Under the pieces are notes generated by a model. That model did no database searches, was not told the origin of the DNA, and saw only the letters and a program-made list of their open reading frames with translations. Below are positions 8,723-20,100 of a stretch of DNA of 64,000 nucleotides, piece after piece. The position numbers were made by a program, and so were the translations under genes. This stretch comes from Acrocarpospora corrugata (GTDB lineage Bacteria > Actinomycetota > Actinomycetes > Streptosporangiales > Streptosporangiaceae), in NCBI RefSeq assembly GCF_009687845.1, contig NZ_BLAD01000067.1, positions 1 to 64,000 of the forward strand. Reading direction: 5' to 3'. Every line of letters starts with the position of its first letter. The first letter of the stretch is position 1.

Positions 8723-10299
8723 AGCGGGATGTTCCCATGCTTCTTCGGCGGCAAAGAAGCCCGTTTGTTGCGCAGTGCGCGCAGCGCCCGGACCACCTGG
8801 GCGCGGGTGTCGGACGGGCGGATGACCGCGTCCACATACCCGCGTTCCGCGGCCAGGTAGGGGTTGGCGAGGGTGTCCTCGTAGTCGGCGATGAAGCCGG
8901 CCCTGGCCGCGTCCGGATTGTCGGCGGCGGCCAATTCCCGCCGGTAGAGGATGTTGACCGCGCCCTGCGCGCCCATCACGGCGATCTGCGCGGTCGGCCA
9001 GGCGAGGTTGACGTCGGCTCCGAGGTGTTTTGACCCCATAACGTCATACGCCCCGCCGTACGCCTTTCGGGTGATGACCGTGACGAGCGGCACGGTGGCC
9101 TCCGCGTATGCGTAGAGGAGTTTCGCGCCGCGCCGGATGATGCCGTTCCATTCCTGATCGGTCCCCGGCAGGAATCCCGGGACATCAACAAATGTCAGCA
9201 CAGGGATATTGAAAGCATCGCAAGTCCGGACGAATCGTGCGGCTTTTTCCGAGGCGGAGATGTCCAGCGTGCCGGCGAAACTCATCGGCTGGTTGGCGAC
9301 CACGCCCACAGAACGCCCCTCCACCCGCCCGAATCCGACCAGGATGTTCGGCGCGAACGCCGCGTGCACCTCCAGGAACTCCCCGTCGTCGAGCACGTGC
9401 CCGAGCACGGTGTGCATGTCATACGGCTGGTTCGCGGAATCCGGGATCAGCACATCCAGTTCCGGCACCGGATCGAGCGCCGCGTCCGCCGGGAAGACCG
9501 GGGCTCCGTCCAGGTTGTTCGACGGCAGATAGGACAGCAGCGCCCGCGCGAACGCCAGGCAGTCCTCCTCGTCGACGGCCTCGTAATGCGCCACACCCGA
9601 CTTGGAGTTGTGCGTGTGCGCCCCGCCGAGTTCCTCGAAGGTGACCTCTTCACCGGTCACCGTTTTAATGACATCCGGCCCAGTGATGAACATATGTGAC
9701 TTTTCCTGAACCATTAGGACAAAGTCGGTCAAAGCGGGCGAATAGACGGCGCCGCCCGCGCACGGCCCCATGATCAGCGAGATCTGCGGGATCACCCCGG
9801 ACGCGTGCACGTTCCGCTTGAAGATCTCCGCGTACAGCCCGAGGCTGACCACGCCCTCCTGGATCCGCGCGCCGCCCGAGTCGTTGATCCCGACCATCGG
9901 GCAGCCGGTCTTGAGCGCGTGGTCCATCACTTTGACGATCTTCTCCCCGAAGACCTCCCCGAGTGACCCGCCGAACACGGTGAAGTCCTGCGCGAACACC
10001 GCCACCGGACGCCCGTCCACGGTCCCGTGCCCGGTCACCACACCGTCCCCGTAGGGCCGTTCGCGTTCCAGGCCGAAGCTGGTGGACCGGTGCCTGGCCA
10101 GTTCGTCGAACTCCACGAAGGAGCCGTCGTCCAGGAACGCGGTGAGGCGCTCCCTGGCCGTCATCTTGCCCTTGGCGTGCTGCTTCTCCACCGCCCGCGA
10201 AGAACCGGCATGCTCCGCCTCGTGCAGCCGCCGGTCCAGCTCGGCGAGCTTGCCCGCGGTGGTGTGTATGTCGATCTCGGAGGCCCGTTCTGCCGTCAT
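8719..10299 (-). CDS. Acyl-CoA (acetyl/propionyl-CoA) carboxylase beta subunit
   Basis: 526-aa carboxyltransferase that moves CO2 from carboxybiotin to acetyl- or propionyl-CoA, giving malonyl- or methylmalonyl-CoA. Two crotonase-like halves are visible: an N half with GGARIQEGV and a C half with [11 protein letters not shown], both oxyanion-hole motifs of the family, plus the conserved [19 protein letters not shown] stretch. Length is typical of AccB/AccD5/PccB. It is co-translated with the epsilon subunit. Substrate choice cannot be fixed by eye. The start lies divergent to the permease, with about 80 bp between. Confidence 0.93.
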   Translation of the reverse strand: MTAERASEIDIHTTAGKLAELDRRLHEAEHAGSSRAVEKQHAKGKMTARERLTAFLDDGSFVEFDELARHRSTSFGLERERPYGDGVVTGHGTVDGRPVAVFAQDFTVFGGSLGEVFGEKIVKVMDHALKTGCPMVGINDSGGARIQEGVVSLGLYAEIFKRNVHASGVIPQISLIMGPCAGGAVYSPALTDFVLMVQEKSHMFITGPDVIKTVTGEEVTFEELGGAHTHNSKSGVAHYEAVDEEDCLAFARALLSYLPSNNLDGAPVFPADAALDPVPELDVLIPDSANQPYDMHTVLGHVLDDGEFLEVHAAFAPNILVGFGRVEGRSVGVVANQPMSFAGTLDISASEKAARFVRTCDAFNIPVLTFVDVPGFLPGTDQEWNGIIRRGAKLLYAYAEATVPLVTVITRKAYGGAYDVMGSKHLGADVNLAWPTAQIAVMGAQGAVNILYRRELAAADNPDAARAGFIADYEDTLANPYLAAERGYVDAVIRPSDTRAQVVRALRALRNKRASLPPKKHGNIPL

Positions 10300-10369
10300 T
10301 CCGTCAGGGTAACCATTCGCTCACGGCCGTGGCCGCGCGGGCTCCGGCGTTATTGTCGGTGACTCTGGG

Positions 10370-10375
10370 TAGTGT
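10370..10375 (+). promoter_or_regulatory. Candidate -10 element for leaderless permease transcript
   Basis: TAGTGT ends 7 nt before ATG 10383, and there is no Shine-Dalgarno sequence ahead of that ATG. This geometry (TANNNT directly upstream of the start codon) is that of leaderless actinobacterial transcripts. No convincing -35 is seen, so this is tentative. Confidence 0.35.
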
Positions 10376-10382
10376 CCCGGTC

Positions 10383-11729
10383 ATGGAAGCGCAAACATCG
10401 CTCAAGCGAGTCATCGGTCGGCGGGTCCTGCTGCTGTTCGTGGTGGGCGACATCCTGGGCGCGGGCATCTACGCGCTGGCCGGGAAGGTCTCCGGGCACG
10501 TCGGGGGCGCGCTCTGGCTGCCGTTCCTGGTCGCTTTCGTGCTGGCCGCCCTCACCGCGACCGCCTACGCGGAGCTGGTCGGCAAATATCCCCAGGCCGC
10601 CGGGGCCGCCCTCTACGCGAACAAGGCGTTCGGCATCCCCTTCGTCACGTTCATCGTCGCGTTCGCGGTGATGATGAGCGGCATCACCTCGGCCAGCGCC
10701 GCCGCCCGCGCCTTCGGCGGGCAGTATCTGGCCGAGTTCGTCAGCCTGCCCACCGTCGTGGGGGCGCTGATCTTCCTGGCCCTGGTGACCCTGGTCAACT
10801 TCGCCGGCATCTCGGAATCGATCAGGGTCAACGTGGTGCTCACCCTGATCGAGGCGTTCGGCCTGCTGGTCATCATCGCCATCGGGGTCTACGCGCTGAT
10901 CGCCGGCGAAGGGAACCCCGGCCGGGCGCTGGAGTTCCACCCTGTCAACGGCGCGTTCCTCGGTGTGCTCGGCGGCACCGCGCTGGCCTTCTACGCTCTG
11001 CTCGGCTTCGAGGACTCGGTCAACCTGGCCGAGGAGGCCAAGGATCCGCAGCGCGACTTCCCGCGCGCCCTGTTCGGCGGCCTGGCCATCGCCGCCCTGA
11101 TCTACCTGGCGGTCGCGTTCACCGCCACCATGCTGGTGGACACCGAGACGCTCAGAACCTCCACCGGGCCGCTGCTCGAAGTGGTCAAGGTGGCCGGGCT
11201 GAGCTTCCCGCCCAAGCTGTTCGCGCTGATCGCCCTGCTCGCGGTGGGGAACACCGCGCTCATCAACATGCTGATGGCCTCCCGCCTGGTCTACGGCATG
11301 GGCCGGGAGAAGATCGTGCCCGCCGTGTTCGCCGCCGTGCACCCGTCCCGGGCCACCCCGTGGGTGGCGATCCTGTTCACCGTCGGCATCGCGGTCGCGC
11401 TGGTCAGCACCGGGGACGTGGGCGGTCTCGCCGACACCACCGTGCTCCTGCTGCTGTGCGTGTTCGCGCTGGTCAACGTCTCGGTCCTGGTGCTGCGGCG
11501 GGAACAGGTCGAGCACTGGCACTACCAGGCGCCGTCCTGGGCCCCCGCCGTCGGCGCGGTGGTCTGCGTGCTGCTGGCGCTCCCGATCACCGGCCGGGAC
11601 GGCTCGGTCTACCTGCGCGCCGCCGTGCTGATCGCGGTCGGCGTGCTGCTCTGGTTCGTGAACCGGCGGTTCGTCGGCGGCCCCCGCGACCTCGACACGA
11701 CGAAGAACACAACGAAGATCAGCCCGTGA
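10383..11729 (+). CDS. APC-family amino acid permease
   Basis: 448-aa polytopic protein with about 12 hydrophobic segments and the N-terminal APC signature GDILGAGIYALAGK in TM1, whose glycines contact the substrate. The fragment GFEDSVNLAEEAKDPQRDFP between the sixth and seventh segments is a typical APC loop. It would import or exchange an amino acid or amine; the substrate is unknown. The frame opens earlier (10329), but residues before ATG 10383 look non-conserved. It stands alone between the divergent carboxylase gene and the ABC transporter. Confidence 0.88.
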   Translation: MEAQTSLKRVIGRRVLLLFVVGDILGAGIYALAGKVSGHVGGALWLPFLVAFVLAALTATAYAELVGKYPQAAGAALYANKAFGIPFVTFIVAFAVMMSGITSASAAARAFGGQYLAEFVSLPTVVGALIFLALVTLVNFAGISESIRVNVVLTLIEAFGLLVIIAIGVYALIAGEGNPGRALEFHPVNGAFLGVLGGTALAFYALLGFEDSVNLAEEAKDPQRDFPRALFGGLAIAALIYLAVAFTATMLVDTETLRTSTGPLLEVVKVAGLSFPPKLFALIALLAVGNTALINMLMASRLVYGMGREKIVPAVFAAVHPSRATPWVAILFTVGIAVALVSTGDVGGLADTTVLLLLCVFALVNVSVLVLRREQVEHWHYQAPSWAPAVGAVVCVLLALPITGRDGSVYLRAAVLIAVGVLLWFVNRRFVGGPRDLDTTKNTTKISP

Positions 11730-11805
11730 CCGCCGAAGCCCTGACCGCGGAAAGCTCTGACCGCCACAGCCGCGTGACCGCCGAAACTTTTGACCGCGAA
11801 AGCTC
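11725..11805. repeat. Imperfect 33-bp direct repeat, 48 bp apart, at the permease 3' end
   Basis: CGTGACCGCCGAA begins at 11725 and again at 11773. Both copies continue with a near-identical TGACCGCG and AAAGCTC at the same offsets. The first copy contains the permease stop codon, so the unit lies in the intergenic region. A weak AACCG/CGGTT hairpin (11808-11822) follows, which could help termination. Confidence 0.75.
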
Positions 11806-11892
11806 ATAACCGATAAACGGTTTGCAACTTCGGTCTGGCTATGTTCGTTATTTCAGAGACGGGGGCACCGTCACGTAGAGATGGGTTGACGC

Positions 11893-12650
<758 letters not shown>

Positions 12651-12654
<4 letters not shown>

Positions 12655-14222
12655 TCGGCACCTTCGTCCGGCTCAAGCTGCGCCTGATCGCCGGCAGCCT
12701 GCGCGGCGAGCTGATCCGCCAGCTCGGCTTCGGGTTCTCCATCTTCGCGGCCGTGATCTGCGCCTCGCTCGGCTTCCTGCTCTTCAGCCTGGCCCGGTTC
12801 GGTGCCGCGGACCTCGCCGTCCAGGTCGGCGCCGTGGTCTTCACCGGGGCCGTGCTCTCCTGGATGATCGTGCCGCTGCTCGCCTTCGGGCTGGACGAGA
12901 CACTGGACCCGTCCCGGCTGGCCCTGTTCCCGCTCACCACCCGGCAGCTGGCGACCGGCCTGTTCGCCGCCTCCGCCACCGGCGCCTGGCCGATCGCGTC
13001 GCTGGTCGCCCTGTTCGGCGGCGTGGTCGGCCTGTCCCGCGGGCTCGGTGGCGTGCTGATCGGCCTGGTCGCGGTGCCGCTGGTGTTCGCGCTCTGCCTG
13101 GTCGCCTCCCGGCTGGTCACCACCGCGCTGTCCGGCGCGCTGCGCAGCCGCCGCGGCCGGGACCTGCTCGCGGTCGCCGTGGTGTTCGTGGTGCTGCTCA
13201 CCCAGCTGCCGAACCTGGTGCTCAACCGCGGCCTGCCGGGCGACGGGATGGGGATGTTCCGGGCCGCGGCCGACGCGCTGCGCTGGACTCCGCCCGGCCT
13301 GGCCGCCCACGCCATCGCCGACGGCGGCCTGATCGGCGTGCTGGACCTGCTGATCCTGGCCGCCGTGGTGCTGCTGCTCGGCTGGCTCTGGATCCTCGCG
13401 CTGCGGGCCGCGCTGGTCCGCCCGGACGCCTCCAACCAGGGCGGCTCGGTCCGCCGCTCCCGCCGGACCGGCCTGCTCCCGGACAGCAGGCTCGGCGCGA
13501 TCATCGCCAAGGAGCTCAAATACGCCCGCCGCGAGCCGCGCGGCCGGGTCGCCTGGTTCTCCGCCGCCGCGATCGGCGGCATCATGCTGTTCTCGCTGAA
13601 CGGCACGCAGAATGCGCAGGATGCGGTGAACGCGCCCGGCTTCGGCCTGGCCGTCGGCCCCGCGCTGATCGCCGCGCTCATGATCGGCGTGCAGTCGGCC
13701 AACACGTTCGGCATCGACGGCCGGTCGCTCTGGATGAACGCGGTCGCCTTCGGCTCCGACCGCGACGTGCGCACCGACTTCGCCGGGCGGCAGCTCGCCA
13801 ACTTCCTGATCTCGGGGCCGCTGCTGGCCGTGATCTCGGTGATCGGGGCCGTGCTGGGCGGGAATCTGCTCTGGGCGGTGCCGGCCACGCTGCTGGCCTG
13901 GTGCATGCTCGGGCTCGCGATGGGGACGGGCGCGTTGATGAGCGTGCTCTCGCCGTACACCTATCCGGAGCGGATGAACGCGTTCAGCGGGGCCGCGCCA
14001 GGTCAGGGCGGGCAGGCGTTCGTCGCCGGGTTCGGCGCGCTGTTCGGGGCCGGCCTGCTGATCCTGCCGGTGCTGATCCCCACCGTGTTCTTCGCGCCCT
14101 GGGTGAGCGTGATCGGGGCGGTCTACGGCGCGGCGGTGGCCTGGGGCGGGCGGCGGATCGCCGCCAAGATCGGCTTCCGGCGTTTCCCCGAGCTGCTGGC
14201 GGCCGTCTCCCGGCCCACCTGA
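12651..14222 (+). CDS. ABC-2-like transporter permease subunit
   Basis: 523-aa membrane protein with about ten hydrophobic segments arranged in two halves; a cytoplasmic loop after the first half carries many basic residues (QGGSVRRSRRTGLL). It pairs with the upstream ATPase through an ATGA overlap. The second half includes a GID/GSD-rich loop and LISGPLLAVISVIGAV. Likely an exporter of a hydrophobic compound or a membrane-remodelling factor. The next gene, PEP carboxylase, follows after 65 nt and probably has its own promoter. Confidence 0.85.
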
Positions 14223-14287
14223 GTGGTCTAGTCCAATGGGTGAGACCGGTATCGGGCGGATCACGGCCACTCGCTACTCTTCGAATC

Positions 14288-16927
14288 ATGGCCTCGATCG
14301 AACGCCACAGCGCTGTCACTGAGATGCCCGACGAGCTCCGCGCAGACGTCCGCCTGCTGGGCGAACTGCTGGGTCAGGTGATCGCCGAACACGGCGGGCC
14401 CGACCTGCTGGCGGACGTGGAAAGGCTGCGCAAAGCGGTGATCGCCGCGCGCCGCCGGGAGACCACCGTGGATGAGGTGGCCGCGCTGGTGAACGCCTGG
14501 CCGGTGGAGCGCGCGGTGGAGATCGCCCGCGCCTTCACCTGCTACTTCCACCTGGCCAACCTGGCCGAGGAGCACTACCGGATCCGGATCCTGCGCCGCC
14601 GCGACAGCGACGACGTGCCGGTGCCCGAGTCGCTGGCCCAGGCCGTCCGGGAGCTCAAGGACGATCTCGGGGTGGAGGAGCTCAACCGGCTCATCGCCGG
14701 CCTGGAGTTCCGCCCGGTGCTCACCGCGCACCCGACCGAGGCCAGGCGGCGGGCCGTGGTCACCGCCATCCAGCGGGTCAGCGCCCAGCTGGACCTGTAC
14801 AACACGCCGGGGCGGGGCGCGGCCGAGCGGGAGGAGGCGCACCGGCGGATGCTGGAGGAGATCGACCTGCTCTGGCGGACATCCCAGCTCAGAAGCACCA
14901 AACTTGACCCGCTCGACGAGGTCCGCACCGCGATGGCCGCCTTCGACGAGACGCTGTTCCGGGCCGTCCCGCACATCTACCGTTCGCTGGACGCCGCGCT
15001 CGAACCCGGCACCGGCACCCGCGCCCCCCGCTCCCGCGCCTACATCCGGTACGGCAGCTGGATCGGCGGCGACCGGGACGGCAACCCGAACGTCACCGCC
15101 AAGGTCACCAGGGAGGCCGTGCTCATCCACGCCGAGCACGTGCTGACCGCGCTGGAGACCGCCGCCACCCGGATCGCCCGCACGCTGACCGTCTCCGCCG
15201 CCTACACGCCCCCGTCCGACCAGATGCTGGCCGCGCTGGCCCAGGCCGAGGGCGACTTTCCCGACCTGGTCTCGGAGATGGCCACCCGGTCGCCGCAGGA
15301 GCCGCACCGGCAGTGGCTGCTGTTCACCGCCGCCAGGATCGCCGCCACCCGCCGCCGCGACCTGGACCTGGCGTACCTGTCGCCGGCCGATCTGCTGTCC
15401 GACCTGCGGCTGGCTCAGGACTCGCTGAGCGGGGGAGGCGCGGTCCGGCAGGCGTACGGGGAGGTGCAGAACCTGATCTGGCAGGTGGAGACCTTCGGCT
15501 TCCACCTGGCCGAGCTGGAGGTGCGGCAGCACTCGCAAGTGCACGCGGAGGCGCTGGCCGAACTGCGGGCGGGCGGCCGCCGCTCGGAGCGCACCGAGGA
15601 GGTGCTGGCCACCATCCGGACCATCGCCTGGATCCAGGAGCGGTTCGGGGTCAAGGCCTGCTCCCGCTATGTGGTGTCCTTCACCCGTTCGTCCGACGAC
15701 GTGATCGCCGTCTACGAGCTGGCCAGGCACGCGCTCGGGGACCGGGCGCCGGTGCTGGACGTGGTGCCGCTGTTCGAGTCGGGCGCCGACCTCGACAATT
15801 CGGTGTCCGTGCTGGCCGGCATGGTGGAGTCCGAGCCGGTCCAGCGTCGGCTCGCCGCCAACGGCCGCAGGATCGAGGTCATGCTCGGCTACTCCGACTC
15901 GGCCAAGGAACTCGGCCCGGCCGCCGCCACGATGCGCCTCTACGACGCGCAGGCCGCGCTGGCCGCCTGGGCGACCGCCAGCGACGTGCGCCTCACGCTC
16001 TTCCACGGCCGCGGCGGCGCGCTCGGCCGGGGCGGCGGCCCCGCCAACCGGGCCGTGCTGGCGCAGGCCCCCGGCTCGGTGGCCGGCCGCTTCAAGGTCA
16101 CCGAACAGGGCGAGGTCATCTTCGCCAGGTACGGCCACCAGGCCATCGCCCGCCGCCACATCGAGCAGGTCACCAACGCCGTCCTGCTGGCGTCGACCTC
16201 CACGGTCGAGTCCCGCACCGCAGAGGCCGCCGCCAAGTTCCGCGACCTGGCCGGTCAGGTCGCCTCGGCGTCCGAGCAGGCCTACCGTGGGCTGACCGAG
16301 GCGCCCGGCTTCCCCGAGTGGTTCGCGCTGGTCAGCCCGCTGGAGGAGATCGGCTCGCTGCGCCTCGGCTCGCGCCCGGCCCGGCGGGGACTGGGCGCGC
16401 CCAAGTCGCTGGACGACCTGCGGGCCATCCCGTGGGTGTTCGCCTGGGCGCAGACCCGGGTCAACCTGCCCGGCTGGTACGGCCTGGGCAGCGGCCTGTC
16501 CGCCGTGCTGGACGCGGGCGGCCGGGCGGAACTCCAGTCCGCGTACAAGGAGTGGCCGCTGTTCGCCTCGCTGCTGGACAACGTGGAGATGTCGCTGGCC
16601 AAGACCGACAAGGCCATCGCGTCCCGCTATCTGGCGCTGGGCGGGCGGGACGACTTCGCCAAGCAGGTGCTGGTCGAGTACGACCTGACCCGCAAGCTGG
16701 TGCTGGAGATCACCGGGCACTCCCGGCTGCTGGAGAGCCGCCGGGTGCTGTCCCGCGCGGTGCAGCTGCGCGACCCGTACGTGGACGCGCTCTCGCATCT
16801 GCAGTTGCGCGCCCTGTCGGCGCTGCGCTCGGAGGAGGCGCTGACCGAGGAGGAGCGGGACCGGCTGTCGACGCTGCTGCTGCTCAGCGTGAACGGGGTC
16901 GCCGCCGGGCTGCAGAACACCGGCTGA
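14288..16927 (+). CDS. ppc: Phosphoenolpyruvate carboxylase
   Basis: 879-aa anaplerotic enzyme that carboxylates PEP to oxaloacetate. The catalytic His is in VLTAHPTEARRR and the second signature is LFHGRGGALGRGGGPANR; GYSDSAKELG supplies the conserved Lys, and the protein ends in the family's NGVAAGLQNTG. The same frame is open back to 12617 inside the ABC permease, but ATG 14288 (MASIERHSAV) gives normal length and lies in the intergenic region. The gene converges on fdhD with 4 nt between stops. Confidence 0.95.
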   Translation: MASIERHSAVTEMPDELRADVRLLGELLGQVIAEHGGPDLLADVERLRKAVIAARRRETTVDEVAALVNAWPVERAVEIARAFTCYFHLANLAEEHYRIRILRRRDSDDVPVPESLAQAVRELKDDLGVEELNRLIAGLEFRPVLTAHPTEARRRAVVTAIQRVSAQLDLYNTPGRGAAEREEAHRRMLEEIDLLWRTSQLRSTKLDPLDEVRTAMAAFDETLFRAVPHIYRSLDAALEPGTGTRAPRSRAYIRYGSWIGGDRDGNPNVTAKVTREAVLIHAEHVLTALETAATRIARTLTVSAAYTPPSDQMLAALAQAEGDFPDLVSEMATRSPQEPHRQWLLFTAARIAATRRRDLDLAYLSPADLLSDLRLAQDSLSGGGAVRQAYGEVQNLIWQVETFGFHLAELEVRQHSQVHAEALAELRAGGRRSERTEEVLATIRTIAWIQERFGVKACSRYVVSFTRSSDDVIAVYELARHALGDRAPVLDVVPLFESGADLDNSVSVLAGMVESEPVQRRLAANGRRIEVMLGYSDSAKELGPAAATMRLYDAQAALAAWATASDVRLTLFHGRGGALGRGGGPANRAVLAQAPGSVAGRFKVTEQGEVIFARYGHQAIARRHIEQVTNAVLLASTSTVESRTAEAAAKFRDLAGQVASASEQAYRGLTEAPGFPEWFALVSPLEEIGSLRLGSRPARRGLGAPKSLDDLRAIPWVFAWAQTRVNLPGWYGLGSGLSAVLDAGGRAELQSAYKEWPLFASLLDNVEMSLAKTDKAIASRYLALGGRDDFAKQVLVEYDLTRKLVLEITGHSRLLESRRVLSRAVQLRDPYVDALSHLQLRALSALRSEEALTEEERDRLSTLLLLSVNGVAAGLQNTG

Positions 16928-16931
16928 CGGT

Positions 16932-17759
16932 TCAGAGGATGCGTTCGGGGCCCGCGTACACGTTGAAGCGCTCGTTCCGGAGGAAGCCGACCAAGGTCAT
17001 GCCGAACTCCCTGGCCAGGTCCACGGCCAGGGAGGACGGCGCGGAGACGGCGCAGAGCAGTTCGAGGCCGGCGGCCAGGGCCTTCTGGCCGATCTCGTAG
17101 CTGGCCCGGCCGCTGACCAGGAGCAGCTGGCCGGTGAGCGGGAGACGGTCGTGCAGCAGGGCCCAGCCGACGAGTTTGTCGACCGCGTTGTGGCGGCCGA
17201 CGTCCTCGCGGGACTGGATCAGGACGCCGTCGGGGGTGAAGAGTCCGGCCGCGTGCAGGCCGCCGGTACGGGCGAACACGCCCTGGGCGTCGTGCAGGGT
17301 GGCGGGCAGGCCGTACAGGATCTCGGGGTGGACTTTCACGGCGCTGGTGACAAGCGGGACACAGCGGTCCTTCAACGCGTCGAGGCTGGCGCTGCCACAG
17401 ACGCCGCAGGCGCTCGAAGTCATGAAATGTCGTTCCAAATGGGGGACTTCGGGGAGGTGGGGGAGGCGGACGGAGACCGTGTTGTAGCGGGCCTCCGGCG
17501 GGACGTCGTCGTCGGTGCAGTAACCGATCGCCTGGATCTCGCCGGGCCGGACCAGGCCCTCGCCGTGCAGGAAGCCCGCCGCCAGCTCGAAGTCCGCCCC
17601 CGGGGTGCGCATGGTGATCGCGACCGTGCGGCTCACCCCGCCGGCCAGGACCCGGATCTCCAGCGGCTCCTCGGTCGCGAGATCATCCCGCCGATCTTTC
17701 GCGATATTTCCGGAAACCTGGCGGACGCGGTAGCGGGTCACCGGGCCTGGGCGGATCAT
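16932..17759 (-). CDS. fdhD: Formate dehydrogenase accessory sulfurtransferase FdhD
   Basis: 275-aa protein that passes sulfur from a cysteine desulfurase to the molybdenum cofactor of formate dehydrogenase-type enzymes. The functional CxxC pair is in SSACGVCGSASLDAL, followed by the ARTGGLHAAGLF and REDVGRHNAVDK motifs of the family. ATG 17759 overlaps the stop of the upstream oxidoreductase gene (ATGA), fixing the start and indicating coupled translation with its client enzyme. Confidence 0.95.
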   Translation of the reverse strand: MIRPGPVTRYRVRQVSGNIAKDRRDDLATEEPLEIRVLAGGVSRTVAITMRTPGADFELAAGFLHGEGLVRPGEIQAIGYCTDDDVPPEARYNTVSVRLPHLPEVPHLERHFMTSSACGVCGSASLDALKDRCVPLVTSAVKVHPEILYGLPATLHDAQGVFARTGGLHAAGLFTPDGVLIQSREDVGRHNAVDKLVGWALLHDRLPLTGQLLLVSGRASYEIGQKALAAGLELLCAVSAPSSLAVDLAREFGMTLVGFLRNERFNVYAGPERIL

Positions 17760-19957
17760 GACGGGTCGAGCGTCGCGTAGGCGTTGTAGTCCGGGATGCG
17801 CGCGTCGGGGGAGCGGCGCGCCTTGTCCAGCAGCACGTTGCCCTCCGGCCAGTGGATCTGCAGGTTGCCCGGCATCAGCGGCGCCCGCAGCACATTCCCG
17901 GTGAAACTGCCGGTCGGGCTGGTCAGAGTGACCTCGGCGCCGTCGGCCAGGCCGAGCCGGTCCGCGTCGTACCCGCTGATCAGCACGGCCTGCCGGGTCG
18001 CGCCGTTGAAGCCGTCCCTGCGCTCGTGGACCATGCTGTTGAACTGCTTGCCGCGCCGGGTGGCGACCAGGAAGGAGCCGTCCGGGCGCTGGAGCTCCGG
18101 CAGGTCCACGGCGGCGAAGTGGCCGCGATGGTCCGGGGTCGGGAACAGGCCGTCGGCGCAGAGGTGCCGGCCGCCGTACTGCACGTTGTCCCCGAACTTG
18201 GACAGGCCCGCGATGCCCGCGTAGAAGGGCACAGAGCGCTCGATGTCCTCGCGGATCGCCGCCGTGCCGCCGGGGTAGCGGATCAGGTCGGCCAGGTCCG
18301 GGCGGGTCCGCGCGGCCAGTTCGGTGAAGATCTTCCACTCGGGCCAGGCTTCTCCGATTCGGCGGCCCTGGACCTCGGGGGAGTAGATGATCCGGCGTTC
18401 GGTGGAGGTCTCGGTCACGCCGCCGGCCATCTCGTAGCGGGTCTGGGCGGGCAGCAGCAGCACGTCGCCGGCGCCCGGGACCAGCATCTGGGAGGAGAGC
18501 ACGATGTCGATGTGCACCCGCAGCCCCGGCCGGGACAGCGCCTCACGGCAGTAGCCGGGGTCGGGCAGGACCTCCAGGAAGTTGCCGCCGGAGGAGATCA
18601 GCACGTCCAGGTCGCCCGCGTGCGCGGCGTCGATCATGTCCGTGGCTGTCAAGCCCGGGGTTGTGGGAATCTCGAATCCCCACAACTCCTCGAATTTGGC
18701 CGCGTTCTCGGGGGTGACCGGGAGGCCGCCGGGCAGGCCGGTGGCGTACGCGCCCATCTCCGCGCCGCCCTGCACGCCGCTGTGGCCCCGGATCGGCATC
18801 AGGCCGCAGTTGTCCCGGCCGACGAAGCCCCTGGCCAGCGCCAGGTTGACGATGGCGCGGACGTTCTCCTCGCCGTACGCGTGCTGGGTGATCCCCATCG
18901 ACCAGACCAGCACCGCCGACTTCGCCTCGCCGAGCAGCTTGGCCAGTTCGAACATGTCCTGCCGGGTGGCGCCCGACAGGGCTTCCAGCGATTCCCACGA
19001 CTGCGCGGCGACCGAGTCCCTGACGGCGTCGAATCCGGCCGTGTGGGTGTCGATGAACGTCTTGTCCAGCCAGTCGTTCTCGGCCAGATGCTTGAGCACG
19101 CCGTTCAGGAAGCCGATGTCGCCGCCGATGTTCACCCCGAAGAAGTGATCGGTGATCTTCGTGCCGAACAGCGCGGACTCGGCGTTGGACGGCACCCAGT
19201 ACCGCTCCATCCCCGGCTCGCGATAGGCGTTGAGCATCGCGATCTTCGTACCGGCCTTCTTCGCGTGGTACAGGTACTTCATCGCGACCGGCTGGTTGTT
19301 CGACGGGTTCGACCCGATGAACACGATCAGGTCGGACCCGATCCAGTCCTGGTAGGAGCAGGTCGTCGCCGCGGCCCCGATCGCCTGCTTGAGCGCCACC
19401 GTCGACGGCGAATGGCAGATCCGCGCCGCGTTGTCGATCGAGTTCACCCCGATCGCCCGCACCGCCTTCTGCGCCGCGAAGTAGTTCTCGTTGGGCACTC
19501 CCCGGCTGGTGAGATAGACCCCGACCTTCCCGCCCAGCCGCGCCGCGGCCAGATCCAGCGCCTCATCCCACCCGATCCGGGCGAACCCGGCCTCACCCTG
19601 CCGCCTGATCATCGGGTACGGCAGCCGCCCCAGCGCCCGAAGCTCCCCGCTCCGCTTCGGCAACGCGGACACGTCCCGCAGCAGCGCCACATCCAGCGCC
19701 GGCATCGTGTTCAGCTCCAGCAGCCGCAGCCGGATGTTGCACAGATGGATCTCGCCCATCGTCCAGTCGCGCATGCCCTTGGTCCCCAGCGCGCACCCGT
19801 CGCACGTCCCCTGGGTGAGGATCCGCCAGGCATACCGCCGGTTGCCCTTCACCGACCGGAACGCCTTCCAGAGCTCCAGATAGTTGTTGGGCTTCTGCTC
19901 GCCGATCCCGAATGGTTTCCAGCTCGCCCAGTTCTTCGGGTCCGGCCGCTTGCTCAT
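17756..19957 (-). CDS. FdhF/YdeP-family molybdopterin oxidoreductase (putative formate dehydrogenase)
   Basis: 733-aa molybdo-bis-MGD enzyme. It has an N-terminal CDGCALG cluster, cofactor-binding blocks (WSMGITQHAYGEENVRA, GHSGVQGGAEMGAYATGLPG) and a C-terminal molydopterin-dinucleotide-binding domain (MVHERRDGFNGATRQAV). Family members lack selenocysteine and resemble E. coli YdeP; most are annotated as formate dehydrogenase-like, though activity is rarely shown. ATG 19957 follows AGAGGAG at 8 nt; an upstream GTG at 19987 is less likely. It is coupled to fdhD, supporting a sulfurated Mo cofactor. Confidence 0.9.
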   Translation of the reverse strand: MSKRPDPKNWASWKPFGIGEQKPNNYLELWKAFRSVKGNRRYAWRILTQGTCDGCALGTKGMRDWTMGEIHLCNIRLRLLELNTMPALDVALLRDVSALPKRSGELRALGRLPYPMIRRQGEAGFARIGWDEALDLAAARLGGKVGVYLTSRGVPNENYFAAQKAVRAIGVNSIDNAARICHSPSTVALKQAIGAAATTCSYQDWIGSDLIVFIGSNPSNNQPVAMKYLYHAKKAGTKIAMLNAYREPGMERYWVPSNAESALFGTKITDHFFGVNIGGDIGFLNGVLKHLAENDWLDKTFIDTHTAGFDAVRDSVAAQSWESLEALSGATRQDMFELAKLLGEAKSAVLVWSMGITQHAYGEENVRAIVNLALARGFVGRDNCGLMPIRGHSGVQGGAEMGAYATGLPGGLPVTPENAAKFEELWGFEIPTTPGLTATDMIDAAHAGDLDVLISSGGNFLEVLPDPGYCREALSRPGLRVHIDIVLSSQMLVPGAGDVLLLPAQTRYEMAGGVTETSTERRIIYSPEVQGRRIGEAWPEWKIFTELAARTRPDLADLIRYPGGTAAIREDIERSVPFYAGIAGLSKFGDNVQYGGRHLCADGLFPTPDHRGHFAAVDLPELQRPDGSFLVATRRGKQFNSMVHERRDGFNGATRQAVLISGYDADRLGLADGAEVTLTSPTGSFTGNVLRAPLMPGNLQIHWPEGNVLLDKARRSPDARIPDYNAYATLDPS

Positions 19958-20100
19958 CTTTGACTCCTCTACCAGCGCTTTCCACACCTTATGCCGGAAC
20001 TTGACTACCTGTCGTAGTCGATCAACAGCAATCCGTAGTTATTCCAGGTCATTGCGGCAATCCGGTCACAGAGCGCCGCTCGGGAGGTGAAAATAGCCGG

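Noticed and set aside
14261-16798. 845-codon minus-strand frame opposite ppc
   Set aside because: Antisense shadow of an unambiguous gene.
17852-19963. 703-codon plus-strand frame opposite the FdhF/YdeP gene
   Set aside because: Shadow; the minus strand has all molybdoenzyme motifs.
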